Source of the DNA: Rhodopirellula islandica | Lineage (GTDB): Bacteria; Planctomycetota; Planctomycetia; Pirellulales; Pirellulaceae | Assembly (NCBI RefSeq): GCF_001027925.1 | Contig: NZ_LECT01000015.1 | Coordinates: 124,001-188,000 of the forward strand | DNA: 64,000 bases | Direction: 5' to 3' | Shown here: piece by piece, positions 8,163-17,400 of the stretch | Layout: each line of letters starts with the position of its first letter | Numbering within the stretch: position 1 is the stretch's first letter | The notes under the pieces: generated by a model | The model's input: the letters and a program-made list of their open reading frames with translations, nothing else | The model's database searches: none | Told to the model about the DNA's origin: nothing | Made by a program: the position numbers and the translations under genes

Positions 8163-9289
8163 ATCCTCCCTTTTGGAATCGAAGGAAACAACACATCAGA
8201 TTGTTCGTTCACGCTTAGATCACCCCACAAAGCACGCCAATTCATCACTGGCTTCGCTCCATCGACAAGCAATTCCTCAGAATCCGGAACGCTCATGCTG
8301 AGATGCACTCTTCGGAAACTCTCCGCCCCACTCAGCACTCTGGCCTCAACAGATTGTCGTCCGATAGTGGCTGTGAAATGAACCGGGGTTTCACTTGAGA
8401 AATGCTCGCGTTTGCCGGGCATTTGTTGTTCAGACTTCGCCTGTCGATCCGTCTCGGAGGAACTCTCGCGAATCAGCAAAGCATAGGCCTCCATTTTTCC
8501 AGCCTCACGCGACTCTCGGAAAACGAGGATTGAAGGAACGATCCTAATTGGCGGCCGCCGGACCATTGACAACCGCAAAACACGGAAGTCTCCGGTGCGT
8601 TTATCTTTTATCTGAAGATGTCCATGAGTGCCCTCGATCGGGATTTCACTTGACTTGGCCTGCACGACATATTCGGCCACGCCATCTTCTAACGGCTTCT
8701 TCTGATCAATGTCTAAGAGATTGATCCACGGCGATCCGCTGAACTCAAAGTTTTCCGGATCATTAGGCGAGCTGTACAGAACCTTGAAGCTGGTTTTAAC
8801 TGGCTCGTCTGCTTGAGACTCTAAAGAAGACGCAATGAGAACCAGACTCGTTGGGTTGAAAGCAAGCAGGCCCCGAAGCTTTGAACTAATAACAAGGCTA
8901 GCCGTACGACCCTCCTTCCCTTTTGGGGGCGGGAATGTAATTCTTTGGACCCAAACGTGCTTCGCATAATTCCCGTCCGGGCGTAGCTTTACAACCACTT
9001 CACAAGACTCTCCAGGACGGAGTTGCGACTGCGCAGTTTCTACCCCTACGCATCCGCAAGAAGTCTCGGGATTACCCAGGTAGATTATCCCTCCAGTCTC
9101 GTTACTCAACTCCAGCCGCACGACATTGTCAGTGGCTATTGACAGGTCAACGTCACATGCCGCTTGTACATTGAATGGCGTCGTCTGGCGAAGAGAAACA
9201 GCAAGGGTTTTGTGCTTGGCCCGATCCTGCGCCATGCAACATGAGGAAACCAAAGCCAAAAGAAACGCAATCCGAATCCTCGTATTCAC
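8159..9289 (-). CDS. Exported DUF1573-family protein
   Basis: The gene starts at GTG after GGAGCG. The N-terminus is a signal peptide ending LVSSCCMAQ, which could be a lipoprotein signal (VSSC). Residues about 45-135 match DUF1573, an Ig-like fold common in planctomycetes and Bacteroidetes, with the hallmark NPETSCGCVGVET and the turn LRPGESCEVVVKLRPDG. The remaining 230 residues appear to be further beta-rich domains (VLYSSPNDPENFEFSG, IRIVPSILVFRE). It leads a two-gene unit with the Cys-rich protein. Its cellular role is unknown. Confidence 0.72.
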   Translation of the reverse strand: MNTRIRIAFLLALVSSCCMAQDRAKHKTLAVSLRQTTPFNVQAACDVDLSIATDNVVRLELSNETGGIIYLGNPETSCGCVGVETAQSQLRPGESCEVVVKLRPDGNYAKHVWVQRITFPPPKGKEGRTASLVISSKLRGLLAFNPTSLVLIASSLESQADEPVKTSFKVLYSSPNDPENFEFSGSPWINLLDIDQKKPLEDGVAEYVVQAKSSEIPIEGTHGHLQIKDKRTGDFRVLRLSMVRRPPIRIVPSILVFRESREAGKMEAYALLIRESSSETDRQAKSEQQMPGKREHFSSETPVHFTATIGRQSVEARVLSGAESFRRVHLSMSVPDSEELLVDGAKPVMNWRALWGDLSVNEQSDVLFPSIPKGRM

Positions 9290-9416
9290 CGCGCCGCTCC
9301 GTTAGTCCCAACTGACTGTCACCAAACCACCAATCAAGGCGAGAGAGTTTTACGCCGCTCAAAACTCGCTGTCAACAAAAACAATCGCGTTTGCGAAACA
9401 ATGTCCAGCACGTTAG

Positions 9417-9743
9417 TCACCGATTTAAATTGGTGAGCGGAAGCATGAGCGTCCGCTCATCATCCCGGGACTGGAAAAGGTGTCGAACACCGAATTGGCT
9501 GACGTCGCAGCCGCTCGTTTCGACATCAAACCCGCAACCACTCATCGTTCCCGTGATCCCCTCACTGGTCTTGTTCTTGTTGGCGTCCCAGCCGTAGCTG
9601 AGGTTGCCGATCGACGCGCCGCTGAAGCTGATGCTCGCCAGCGTGTTGTCGTTGTTGTACGCCCGTGTTTCGCTCACTCCGTTATTGTAGCTGAGCATGT
9701 GAACACAGTGGCCGGCCGCGCCGGCTCGTTTCGGTCTTCCCAA
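9417..9743 (-). pseudogene. RHS/YD-repeat protein fragment 2
   Basis: The minus strand reads YNNGVSETRAYNNDNTLASI then SFSGASIGNLSYGWDANKNK and TSEGITGTMSG, a standard RHS repeat stretch. Beyond DVETSGCDVSQFGVRHLF the RHS pattern breaks where the GGTGTCGAACACC palindrome begins. The frame has no plausible start and is only about 80 recognisable residues. A copy of the palindrome in opposite orientation lies on each side. Confidence 0.72.
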
Positions 9744-9802
9744 GCGAAGAAGAATCCCCCCTTCTCCTTGCCTAATCAGCCAATTCGGTGTCCGACACCT
9801 TT
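9475..9802. repeat. Inverted repeat pair bracketing the RHS fragment
   Basis: AAAAGGTGTCGAACACCGAA at 9475, followed by TTGGCTGA, is the inverted counterpart of AGCCAATTCGGTGTCCGACA near 9778, followed by CCTTTT. The two arms are about 25 bases each and about 300 bases apart. A further palindrome copy follows at 9812-9824. The arrangement resembles the ends of a small mobile element, but no transposase is visible. Confidence 0.6.
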
Positions 9803-9837
9803 TCCTCTTCCGGTGTCCGACACCTCTTCCTCTTCCT

Positions 9838-9966
9838 AAGCAGGTCAGTAGGAATGATCGGGCATAATCATGTGAGCCGTTTGGGCGTTAGCCCCGGTTA
9901 TACGTGGGAGCAACGGCGATTACCGAAACAGCCCAAATGCCGAAAGACTCCTGCCGACCTGCTTAA
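9838..9966. repeat. Dispersed repeat family R1, full copy
   Basis: The element opens AAGCAGGTCAGTAGGAATGA and closes AGACTCCTGCCGACCTGCTT, which are inverted copies of each other. The interior contains ATGTGAGCCGTTTGGGCGTT. Other members are at 262, 41014, 47114 and 63109. It carries no open frame of note and lies 60 bases upstream of the frameshifted gene. Confidence 0.7.
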
Positions 9967-10025
9967 GCCCCTCGAAAAACAAGTCCTTACGTTATAAGCT
10001 AATTCCTCAAACGGAGATCTGACGC

Positions 10026-11025
10026 ATGGTTAAACCACTGCCCCTGCAGATGTTGGTTGTTATCTATTGCACTTGCTGGCTGGTTTCTAGTGAAGCAAGG
10101 TGCCAGACTCCGCGAGAGGTTTTGGATTCCTATTTTTCGGCGGCAAGGACAAATTTTGAAGCGATCGAACAGTTCGATCTGTTCATTCGAACAGACATCA
10201 CGAAAGAGTCGCAGTTTCAAACGCCTGAAGTTGTCACAACGTTCCAGAGGATCGTGTTTGATTCCGACAGCGAACGCTATCTGTTCGCTAGTCGCGGGCA
10301 ACGGATAAGCATGACGGGTGAGAAGGTCGACTCGTTTCGTGAAGGATTTGTGCTGAATGAAGACACAGTCCGGCGGCTCGGGTCAAGAGGAAATTCGGTT
10401 GTGAAGGAAACCGGAGTGAAGCGTGAAGAGGTCTTCGATCAACTTCATTTGCCTGATGTTCGCATCATGCTTTTCCCCAGCCTTGACTCTCGACGGGGGC
10501 GATTGTGGCAAGATAACAGCTTCGAATCGTACACCTTGTTCGCGAAACAGGCATCCGAGGTCAAGTTCACGTCAGCCGATGCAATGTCGTTTCGCATGAT
10601 GTTTGAGAATGGCATCGGTTACAGTTTCCGATTTGACCCAAACACTTTGTTGCCCAGCTACAGCAAATGGTTTTCGGCTGCTGGAGACGACACGAATGTG
10701 CTGGGCGAAGGAGATTTTTGGGTGGGAACAGAACAGCGGCATTTTTGTTCCAATACTAGCATCATTCGAGCACAATAGACCGGAACTACCATTGGCCATG
10801 GAGGGTTTGCCGCGTGAGGAACTTGCGAAGCAAATTCGAATATTCAAAACCAAGACAAACGTGCAGTTGCATTGGATTTCCATCAACCAAGAGATCGATC
10901 CAAAGCTCACATCGCTGTCGATGCTTGACTCAGTTTCGGACTTCTTTCAGCTAACCGATCCACTCGAACAAGGTTTGCCAGTCCTTGATACGTTTCAGAC
11001 TCCGGGTGATGTGAGCGAAAAATAG
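10026..11025 (+). pseudogene. Frameshifted gene for a secreted protein of unknown function
   Basis: The first frame starts at ATG 10026 with a signal peptide (PLQMLVVIYCTCWLVSSEA) and reads well until about 10730 (LGEGDFWVGTEQ), then stops at 10778. From about 10720 a different frame continues with protein-like sequence (EELAKQIRIFKTKTNVQLHW, ISINQEIDPKLTSLSML) to a stop at 11025. Runs of five T at 10715 and 10742 are likely sites of the single-base change. The intact product would be about 330 residues. Either the gene is broken or the assembly has a one-base error. The product has no recognised domain; the overall shape resembles the secreted protein at 6603-7574. Confidence 0.6.
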
Positions 11026-11095
11026 CGGGAAAGAGGCGTGTGGAGAGGAAAAAGGTAGCGTTCCAATAATTGTTGAAAGTTGAAGGATGGTCACT

Positions 11096-12286
11096 TCATT
11101 CGCAAATGCATTGAAGCGAATTCATCGAGCCTTCCGAGGCACAACTGCAGCAGGACTTCACGGAGAGAGCATCCAGAGCTCCCAGAACGTACGGGTGGTG
11201 CAGAGCGAAATCCAGCTCGATTTCGATTTCCTCGGGCTCGATCCCATGCTCACAACTCATTTCTGCAAGACGGCTTGGCGATACACCCCGGATCAGGTTG
11301 CTGACAAGCCAACGCCGGATGGCATGGCTCGACGCGAGTGAATTCGCCTGCGTCGTTGACGCCGCGTTGCAACCATGGTCGATCGGCAGTTCGACCCGAC
11401 TGGGTGACGAATCGGTTCCAAGGACGTGCACGTCTGACTCCGGGACGATGCCGTCACTCCGGTACCCGAAACGCAGCATCATCTCGCTGTGGTCGGCATC
11501 CATTCGACTCACCTGTTCATCCGACAACACAGACATCCACCGCCCGGCAACGCCATGCCGAAAAAAGCGACCGCCAGCGCTACGGTCGCTCAGTTCACAA
11601 AAATGGTCCTTGGCTTCGCGTCCTTGCAGCCTCGTCAAGGACGTTCGCTGAATCGTCCGTTGCAATCGATCTTCATCAACAGGGTATCCTAGAAACGAAA
11701 GGATTGCTTCGAAGAATCGACCTGGGTTTGCAACCAGATCTTCATAGCGAACCACAAGCGTGGGGAAAAACACATTCTCCGTCCAAGACCGCACGTGTTC
11801 AGACCAGGAATCGAGGTACTGGACGACCATCTTGCCATCCCCGCCGACACGATGCGCTCGATTGCACATCATTCGAACCGTTTGATCAATTGAGAGTCCG
11901 CAATGATCTGCGTACGAGTCGACCACGTCCATCGGATGACGCAACAGATAGATGGCACGATCCGTCCATTGCGGAACAATCAAAGGCACGTCCGCGATCC
12001 TGGCTCTGACACTGTGCGTTTTGACAACTTGGTGCGGCTTCAGTTGCATAGCGACCGATTTCTGAACGGCAAATCGCAGTGATGCGACCCTCGCCGCGTT
12101 CCACGATGCAATCGACTGGCCCGCTAGCTCTTCGTAACGTTTCAGCCGACTTTCCGAATGCGAGATTTCGGGGATCCGGTCCAGGGCCACCTCCTTGTCT
12201 GTGCCGTCATCATTCCAATAGGCCCACAAGAAAATTCGCACCCAGGTGTTCCCCGACTTCGGGTACGACGCCAACCAGCGAATCAT
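11096..12286 (-). CDS. Sulfotransferase-domain protein with Cys-rich tail
   Basis: Sulfotransferases move sulfate from PAPS to a hydroxyl or amino group. The 5'-phosphosulfate loop is at the very N-terminus (YPKSGNTWVR), and the 3'-phosphate region is LLRHPMDVVDSYADHCG. RYEDLVANPGRFFEAILSFL follows, also typical of the family, so the catalytic domain (residues 1-275) looks complete. The last 120 residues are unusual: a variable linker, then RRWLVSNLIRGVSPSRLAEM, then an acidic helix and a tail with several cysteines (KSCCSCASEG, LQCICE). This tail is duplicated at 6040-6235. The start overlaps the ankyrin gene stop by four bases (ATGA), so it is translated as the third gene of the lipase-ankyrin-sulfotransferase unit. 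Confidence 0.85.
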   Translation of the reverse strand: MIRWLASYPKSGNTWVRIFLWAYWNDDGTDKEVALDRIPEISHSESRLKRYEELAGQSIASWNAARVASLRFAVQKSVAMQLKPHQVVKTHSVRARIADVPLIVPQWTDRAIYLLRHPMDVVDSYADHCGLSIDQTVRMMCNRAHRVGGDGKMVVQYLDSWSEHVRSWTENVFFPTLVVRYEDLVANPGRFFEAILSFLGYPVDEDRLQRTIQRTSLTRLQGREAKDHFCELSDRSAGGRFFRHGVAGRWMSVLSDEQVSRMDADHSEMMLRFGYRSDGIVPESDVHVLGTDSSPSRVELPIDHGCNAASTTQANSLASSHAIRRWLVSNLIRGVSPSRLAEMSCEHGIEPEEIEIELDFALHHPYVLGALDALSVKSCCSCASEGSMNSLQCICE

Positions 12287-14445
12287 TCCTGGACCGCCTT
12301 TGGATCCAAGCCAACCTTGGAGGCGAGTTGCCCTGGCACATGCTCCGGCACCACCGGCATTTGACAGTCGAACACCTTCCGTAAGTCATAGCGATCGTCA
12401 CGAAAAAGGTCACCCGACCCGACAAACTCTTGACGTGGGTACCAATTGAAACGCAGTCGCTCCGCGTTGCCCCTGACTTTTCTTCCGATCTCATCCGCCT
12501 CCCGCCTGATGTCATCTTCGATTTCGCCCCTCCGGATCCGCCCTGCTTGGTCATCGAATCGATATCCCTTCCTTTGGAACAGTGCTTTCAGTTCCTTTGC
12601 CGGGGCAACCAGCCGAGTCTCAAATTTCAGTTGGGCCGCATTGTGCTTCTCAACTGCAGACGCGCTTTCATAGCGATAGTACACGTTTGGGAGATGATCC
12701 CCGGCTTGATTCCGTCGGTTCAAATCCATCCCCGCCTCGATCAAATGCTGGGCAGTTGCACAGTCAGACAAAAAGATAGCCAGCATCGCAGCGTCGCACC
12801 CATCCTCATTGAGTCGATGCAGATCGCCCGAACCAGCCTGGAATCGTTTGATCTTTGCGATCCGCTCCGACTCCAATCCGGAAACGATCGCATGCAACAT
12901 TGGCATTCCACTCCAATGTTTATGGGTGGTCCAGTGCAGACCTTGACTCTCACAGGACGCCACAATTCGCTCGAAAATTTCGGCTGATGACGACGTGGAC
13001 GCTTCGGTCAGCACACTCAATCCCGGCATCGTCAATCCTGGAACCCCGGTGTAACTCGTCAATCTCAACGTTGGGTCGGCCCCCAAGTCCAACAGCGCCT
13101 GGATTCTTTCCGTCCGTTGAAACGGGAAAGCAAACAAAAGTGGCGTCATTCCCGCAAACCCAACATCATTCACGTCCGCGCCGTTTTTCACTGCCTCACG
13201 AATTTGACCGGGATCATTGGCGATGATCGCAGCACACAGTTCCAACGTGCTGGGCGATTGAAAGAAACGCTCGGCGCGCACGCCGTAGTGCTGACGAAAT
13301 TTGGCTTCGGTCAGTGGGAACAGCGGCCGCTGAATGCCTTCGTCACCTCGCGCCCGCTCACCAACATGACTCGTATCTTCTCGCCACCGAATCACCTGCA
13401 ACGGAACATTGCTTGCTCTCAAGTCCTTGATGGTCGTCACGTGCTCTTCCTCTCTCGGAATCATCTCCGTCGAGGCAAGCAATGCAGCAATCCCGTCGGG
13501 GCTCAGGTCACCGTATGTTGGGTCAAACCGTTTTCTTGCCCGCTGGATTGCCTCCTCGGACGAAAACCCTGCGGCTTCGAGGAAAGCGATCAATCGCTTC
13601 AATGCTCGCCGATTTTGAAGAATTCGGTCGTGAGTCCGTTGAGTCATGGGAAACGGCACTGAAAAAACGAGAGAATCGTCCGAAAGAGGAAAAACCGCTA
13701 AATCAATCGGCAGCCCCCATCCAGGTCCATAACGGACTGGAAGATTGGGATCCCCCCCCAATTCGAATAACATCACAGCAAGACTGAAAGCCTCGCGAGT
13801 AATTGCATGGACGGAGCATGTTTCATTGTTTCCCCAGCCACTCGGGAGGTTGATATCTCCTCCGTGCTTGACAAACGCATTCATCCGCCCCATTCGATTC
13901 CCGCCCCTGGCCCACATGATCTGCAACGGAATCGACCGCCGACTGTCATCCATGGTTCGCAAATCAGCCTCATGTTCCAGCACCAACTCCAGGTAGCCGT
14001 CGTACCCCGTCTTCGCAGCAAAGCAAGTCGCCGTTTCCCCTGGAAAATCATGCATGACGCTGCGGTGAATTGAAAGACTTGGTTCCGAGGTGAAGGGTGC
14101 GTTCGGATCAGCCCCAAGGACCAGCAGCAACTCAAACCTCGCAAATCGCTGGTAGAGACTGGACCAGATCAGTGGGGACACACCTCCAAGACCCGAGGCA
14201 TTGACATTCGCACCACTTGCAATCGCCGAGCGGATTGCCGTCAAGTCATTGGCCTCGATCGCCTCGCACAATTGAATATCAAGCGGATGGTGAAAATAAT
14301 TTCCGGCAAGCAATCCAGACTCCCGCCGATATTCCTGCTCCTTCGCCGTGTTGTCTGATCCATCATCTGCCTGCGCCGCCAAGCCCCCCAGCGAGACCAC
14401 CAGAACATGGACTAAACATCTCCACGGAAATTTCTCATAACGCAT
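12283..14445 (-). CDS. Secreted ankyrin-repeat protein with internal duplication
   Basis: The open frame begins at 14487, but ATG 14445 gives a normal signal peptide (MRYEKFPWRCLVHVLVVSL..AQA). The mature protein has two similar halves, each opening with LCEAIEANDLTAIRSAIASG or LCAAIIANDPGQIREAVKNG and followed by ankyrin units (ANVNASGLGGVSPLIWSSL; ADVNDVGFAGMTPLLFAFPF). Degenerate units such as GADPNAPF, GADPTLRL, and HLIEAGMDLNRRN follow. Ankyrin repeats bind other proteins; export makes a periplasmic or surface partner likely. The gene overlaps the lipase gene end upstream and the sulfotransferase start downstream, so the three form an operon. The tail ends KVGLDPKAVQE. Confidence 0.82.
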   Translation of the reverse strand: MRYEKFPWRCLVHVLVVSLGGLAAQADDGSDNTAKEQEYRRESGLLAGNYFHHPLDIQLCEAIEANDLTAIRSAIASGANVNASGLGGVSPLIWSSLYQRFARFELLLVLGADPNAPFTSEPSLSIHRSVMHDFPGETATCFAAKTGYDGYLELVLEHEADLRTMDDSRRSIPLQIMWARGGNRMGRMNAFVKHGGDINLPSGWGNNETCSVHAITREAFSLAVMLFELGGDPNLPVRYGPGWGLPIDLAVFPLSDDSLVFSVPFPMTQRTHDRILQNRRALKRLIAFLEAAGFSSEEAIQRARKRFDPTYGDLSPDGIAALLASTEMIPREEEHVTTIKDLRASNVPLQVIRWREDTSHVGERARGDEGIQRPLFPLTEAKFRQHYGVRAERFFQSPSTLELCAAIIANDPGQIREAVKNGADVNDVGFAGMTPLLFAFPFQRTERIQALLDLGADPTLRLTSYTGVPGLTMPGLSVLTEASTSSSAEIFERIVASCESQGLHWTTHKHWSGMPMLHAIVSGLESERIAKIKRFQAGSGDLHRLNEDGCDAAMLAIFLSDCATAQHLIEAGMDLNRRNQAGDHLPNVYYRYESASAVEKHNAAQLKFETRLVAPAKELKALFQRKGYRFDDQAGRIRRGEIEDDIRREADEIGRKVRGNAERLRFNWYPRQEFVGSGDLFRDDRYDLRKVFDCQMPVVPEHVPGQLASKVGLDPKAVQE

Positions 14446-17400
14446 TGAACTCTCCCAGTATGTTCCAGCGAAGGCGATCTTCCGCATCCAAGGGCAATGA
14501 CTCGTCCTCTTCGGTGAACACGCCGTAATCTAGGACGGTACCCTTGTGACTCAGACCCATTTCAACCGGAACAAAACTCAACCAACTCCAATTGATCCGT
14601 CCGCTCAAGTCGAGATTGTAGGGCCCGTCGATTTGATATGGTGCCCCGAGTGCCGGGTGGAACAAGTCTTGAACCCAAGCAAGAAGCTTCTCTTTTCCAA
14701 TGTGAGCCAATGGCCCCGACCCAATCAAAACCGCAACATTGCTCACGACCCGAATGTCGTCCAGGATTGTATTGTAATGGTTTTGAAAATAGCTAAGAAA
14801 ATCATGTTCCATGTAGTATCGCTCAACCGTATGTGCTGCATTTAAGTACCTTTCTTTCATACCAGGGTACAATTCCGTAGCCTCCCCATCGGCACCAAAC
14901 AGGACATTCCCATTGCCATCTTGGTGATACATTGCCTCTCGCCGAAGCCCGGCAGCATTGAACGTGTCGGCATTGAAGCCGGAGGTTACGTAAGCCGCTG
15001 ATGCAAGGCCCCCTCCCAACGAGTGGCCAGTAAACAAAACGGAATACTTCTGCGTCGCTGAATAGAATTTGAAATAGTGTCCGATCTCGAAGGCTTTCAG
15101 GTACTGATCCGTCCACTCACCCTGCGCGTTATTAATATCCGTATAAAAATCGGCTTCTTCTTTCTCAGTACCAGCAAAAGACACGATGAATGACTTGGAC
15201 ACATAGTCCATGTACAATGCGACCTTCAGTCCATCAACATTGTGATCAAGAATGGCTTCTTGAATATCTTCAGGGATTTTCAAAAACTCCATTTCCTCTC
15301 GCCCTAACATCCGCAGGGACCAATCCGTGCTGCCCTTGAGATCGTAGACCAACTGAGAAGCGAGGAGAGACCGAATGGCTTGGCCATTGGTTCCATGGTC
15401 CTCCATGCCAGTTGTGTCGCGGCGATTGAGGTGTTCGTAAAACGATTGTGGTTCGACATTCATTCTCCGGATGGTGTCCGTCCTTTCCCCTCGCCCCGGG
15501 ACTGCGACCGTTGCCTTGATCCGATCAACCGGCTTGCCCAACATCTCAATCGTTTTCTTCATTCGATTACCACCACTCGCTGTCAAAGCTTGGAGATAGA
15601 CGTGAATTTGCCCGGTGTTCTGGTTGTACAACAACTGATTCAGATCGTACGCATGACCTGGAGTGATCACTGTGCCGCCGCCTTCGATCGCCGTTGGAAT
15701 TGCATTCGGTAGCAGCACCCCACCAACTGTCATTCGGATTTCACCGGAGGATGTCTTGCCGGTGAGTTCATCGAATCGAACGCGGACCGCACCGTTGGCT
15801 TCGCTTAAACCAGGAGGCATCCTCAAAACAGAAAGCGCCAATGGCCTGTTGCGGCATGCAGTGACACCATCCGGCAGACAAAGAATCTTCCCAATCGCAT
15901 AGTCATTGTCTTCAAGTTCGTCCTCCCATTCGCTAAATTCAATCACACCTTGATTGTCACTGTCAGTGTCGTAGTCGATCCCCCAAGATGTCGCTTTGAT
16001 TTTCCCACCATATACGACGGGATGATATGGCTGGCCCACATAGTCTCCGCCGTGACTCTCCGCCGCCTTGTCGTAATCCCATGCCCAGTAAAACTCAATT
16101 TCACTGGACCCGAGCTCAAATCCTTCCATGTAAAGTGTGTCTTGGTCACTGTACGAGACCAGGGTGTAAGGAAGCGGACCTTCCTCGCGAGCATAGTCGT
16201 CAAGGAACCCAGAAGAACCATTCTGATAGGGACCAATGGACTCGTTTCCCATCACTCGTTGTTCTTTCGTGGGTGAGTCCCACAGCCGAATGGTCTGGTC
16301 GGGGTGATACAAAAAGAAGTATCCTGTTTCCTCGTCCATGAGCTCATTCTTGAATTGCCCGAAGTTGAATCGCAACAAATCGGGGTCGGAAACACCTCCA
16401 TAGTCAAAAATGTCGTCCTGGTCATTCTCGTTGCTATCATTGTGGTTCAGCGAAAGCTCCACTTGTTGCATGACCACAGTGCTTTCACCCCCGTCATCAT
16501 CAGCAATTGTGACGGTCGCTGGATAGAAGCCCGGTCGACTTTCGCCCTCTTCGAAGTACCTCCGAACCTTGCCCGTGACGGATTGGTACCAACCCAGGTT
16601 GTCTCGATAGTCATCGGGCGTGAATGCCTGCTCTGAAACAACACCGTCGGGCCATTCGACGGAAAGAAGGAAAACTTCTTCTGCCGACGGATCACGCCAC
16701 GATGCGGTCATTTCGTAGTATTGCATTCCTTCTTCTGTTTCCCCTGCGTGAAACACAGGGGAGTTTGACATCGCCGGCGGAACGTTTGCGACTTCAAGCG
16801 TGTAGCTTCTTTGATCCTCACCAAAGGCAACCTCCACCAGCACCTCGTCACTCGGGGTCGCGTTCCCAGGGGATGGACCATCGTCTTTGAACACCGCGTA
16901 GGCGTAGAAGCTAGTGAAACCATGCCGCAACATATAGTCTTCGGAGCGATGACGAGTGATTTCAGCCTCGCTGAACGTGCCGTCAAAATCAGAGTCGATC
17001 TTGATGGTCAGGTCCGGAGTTCGACTCGAACAGTATGGCTCCAGGGTCACATGCAACTCAATGCTGTCACCTTCACGAAGCCCCTTGGACGGGTCAACGT
17101 TATAAAGTCCGATGTCTTCAATGGCGAAGTCACCCTCGCATGATGACGACGAGGATGACGACGAAGGCGTTGAACTCGGGTTCGGCGTAAGCGAGGGTGA
17201 GGGCGAAGGCACTGGCTCAGGCCCCGGCGGGACCGGCCAATTTGTCGGCGATGGCGGTTGGGTTGGATTCGGATCGTTCTCCGGAAGTCCGGAGGAGGTA
17301 GGATCCGGTGGGCTCGTGGGGTCCGGAGAAGTCGGGTCACCGGTTGGTCCATCACCGGTTGGCCCGCCGTCAGTTGGGTCGCTGGGGTATTCTGGAATTG

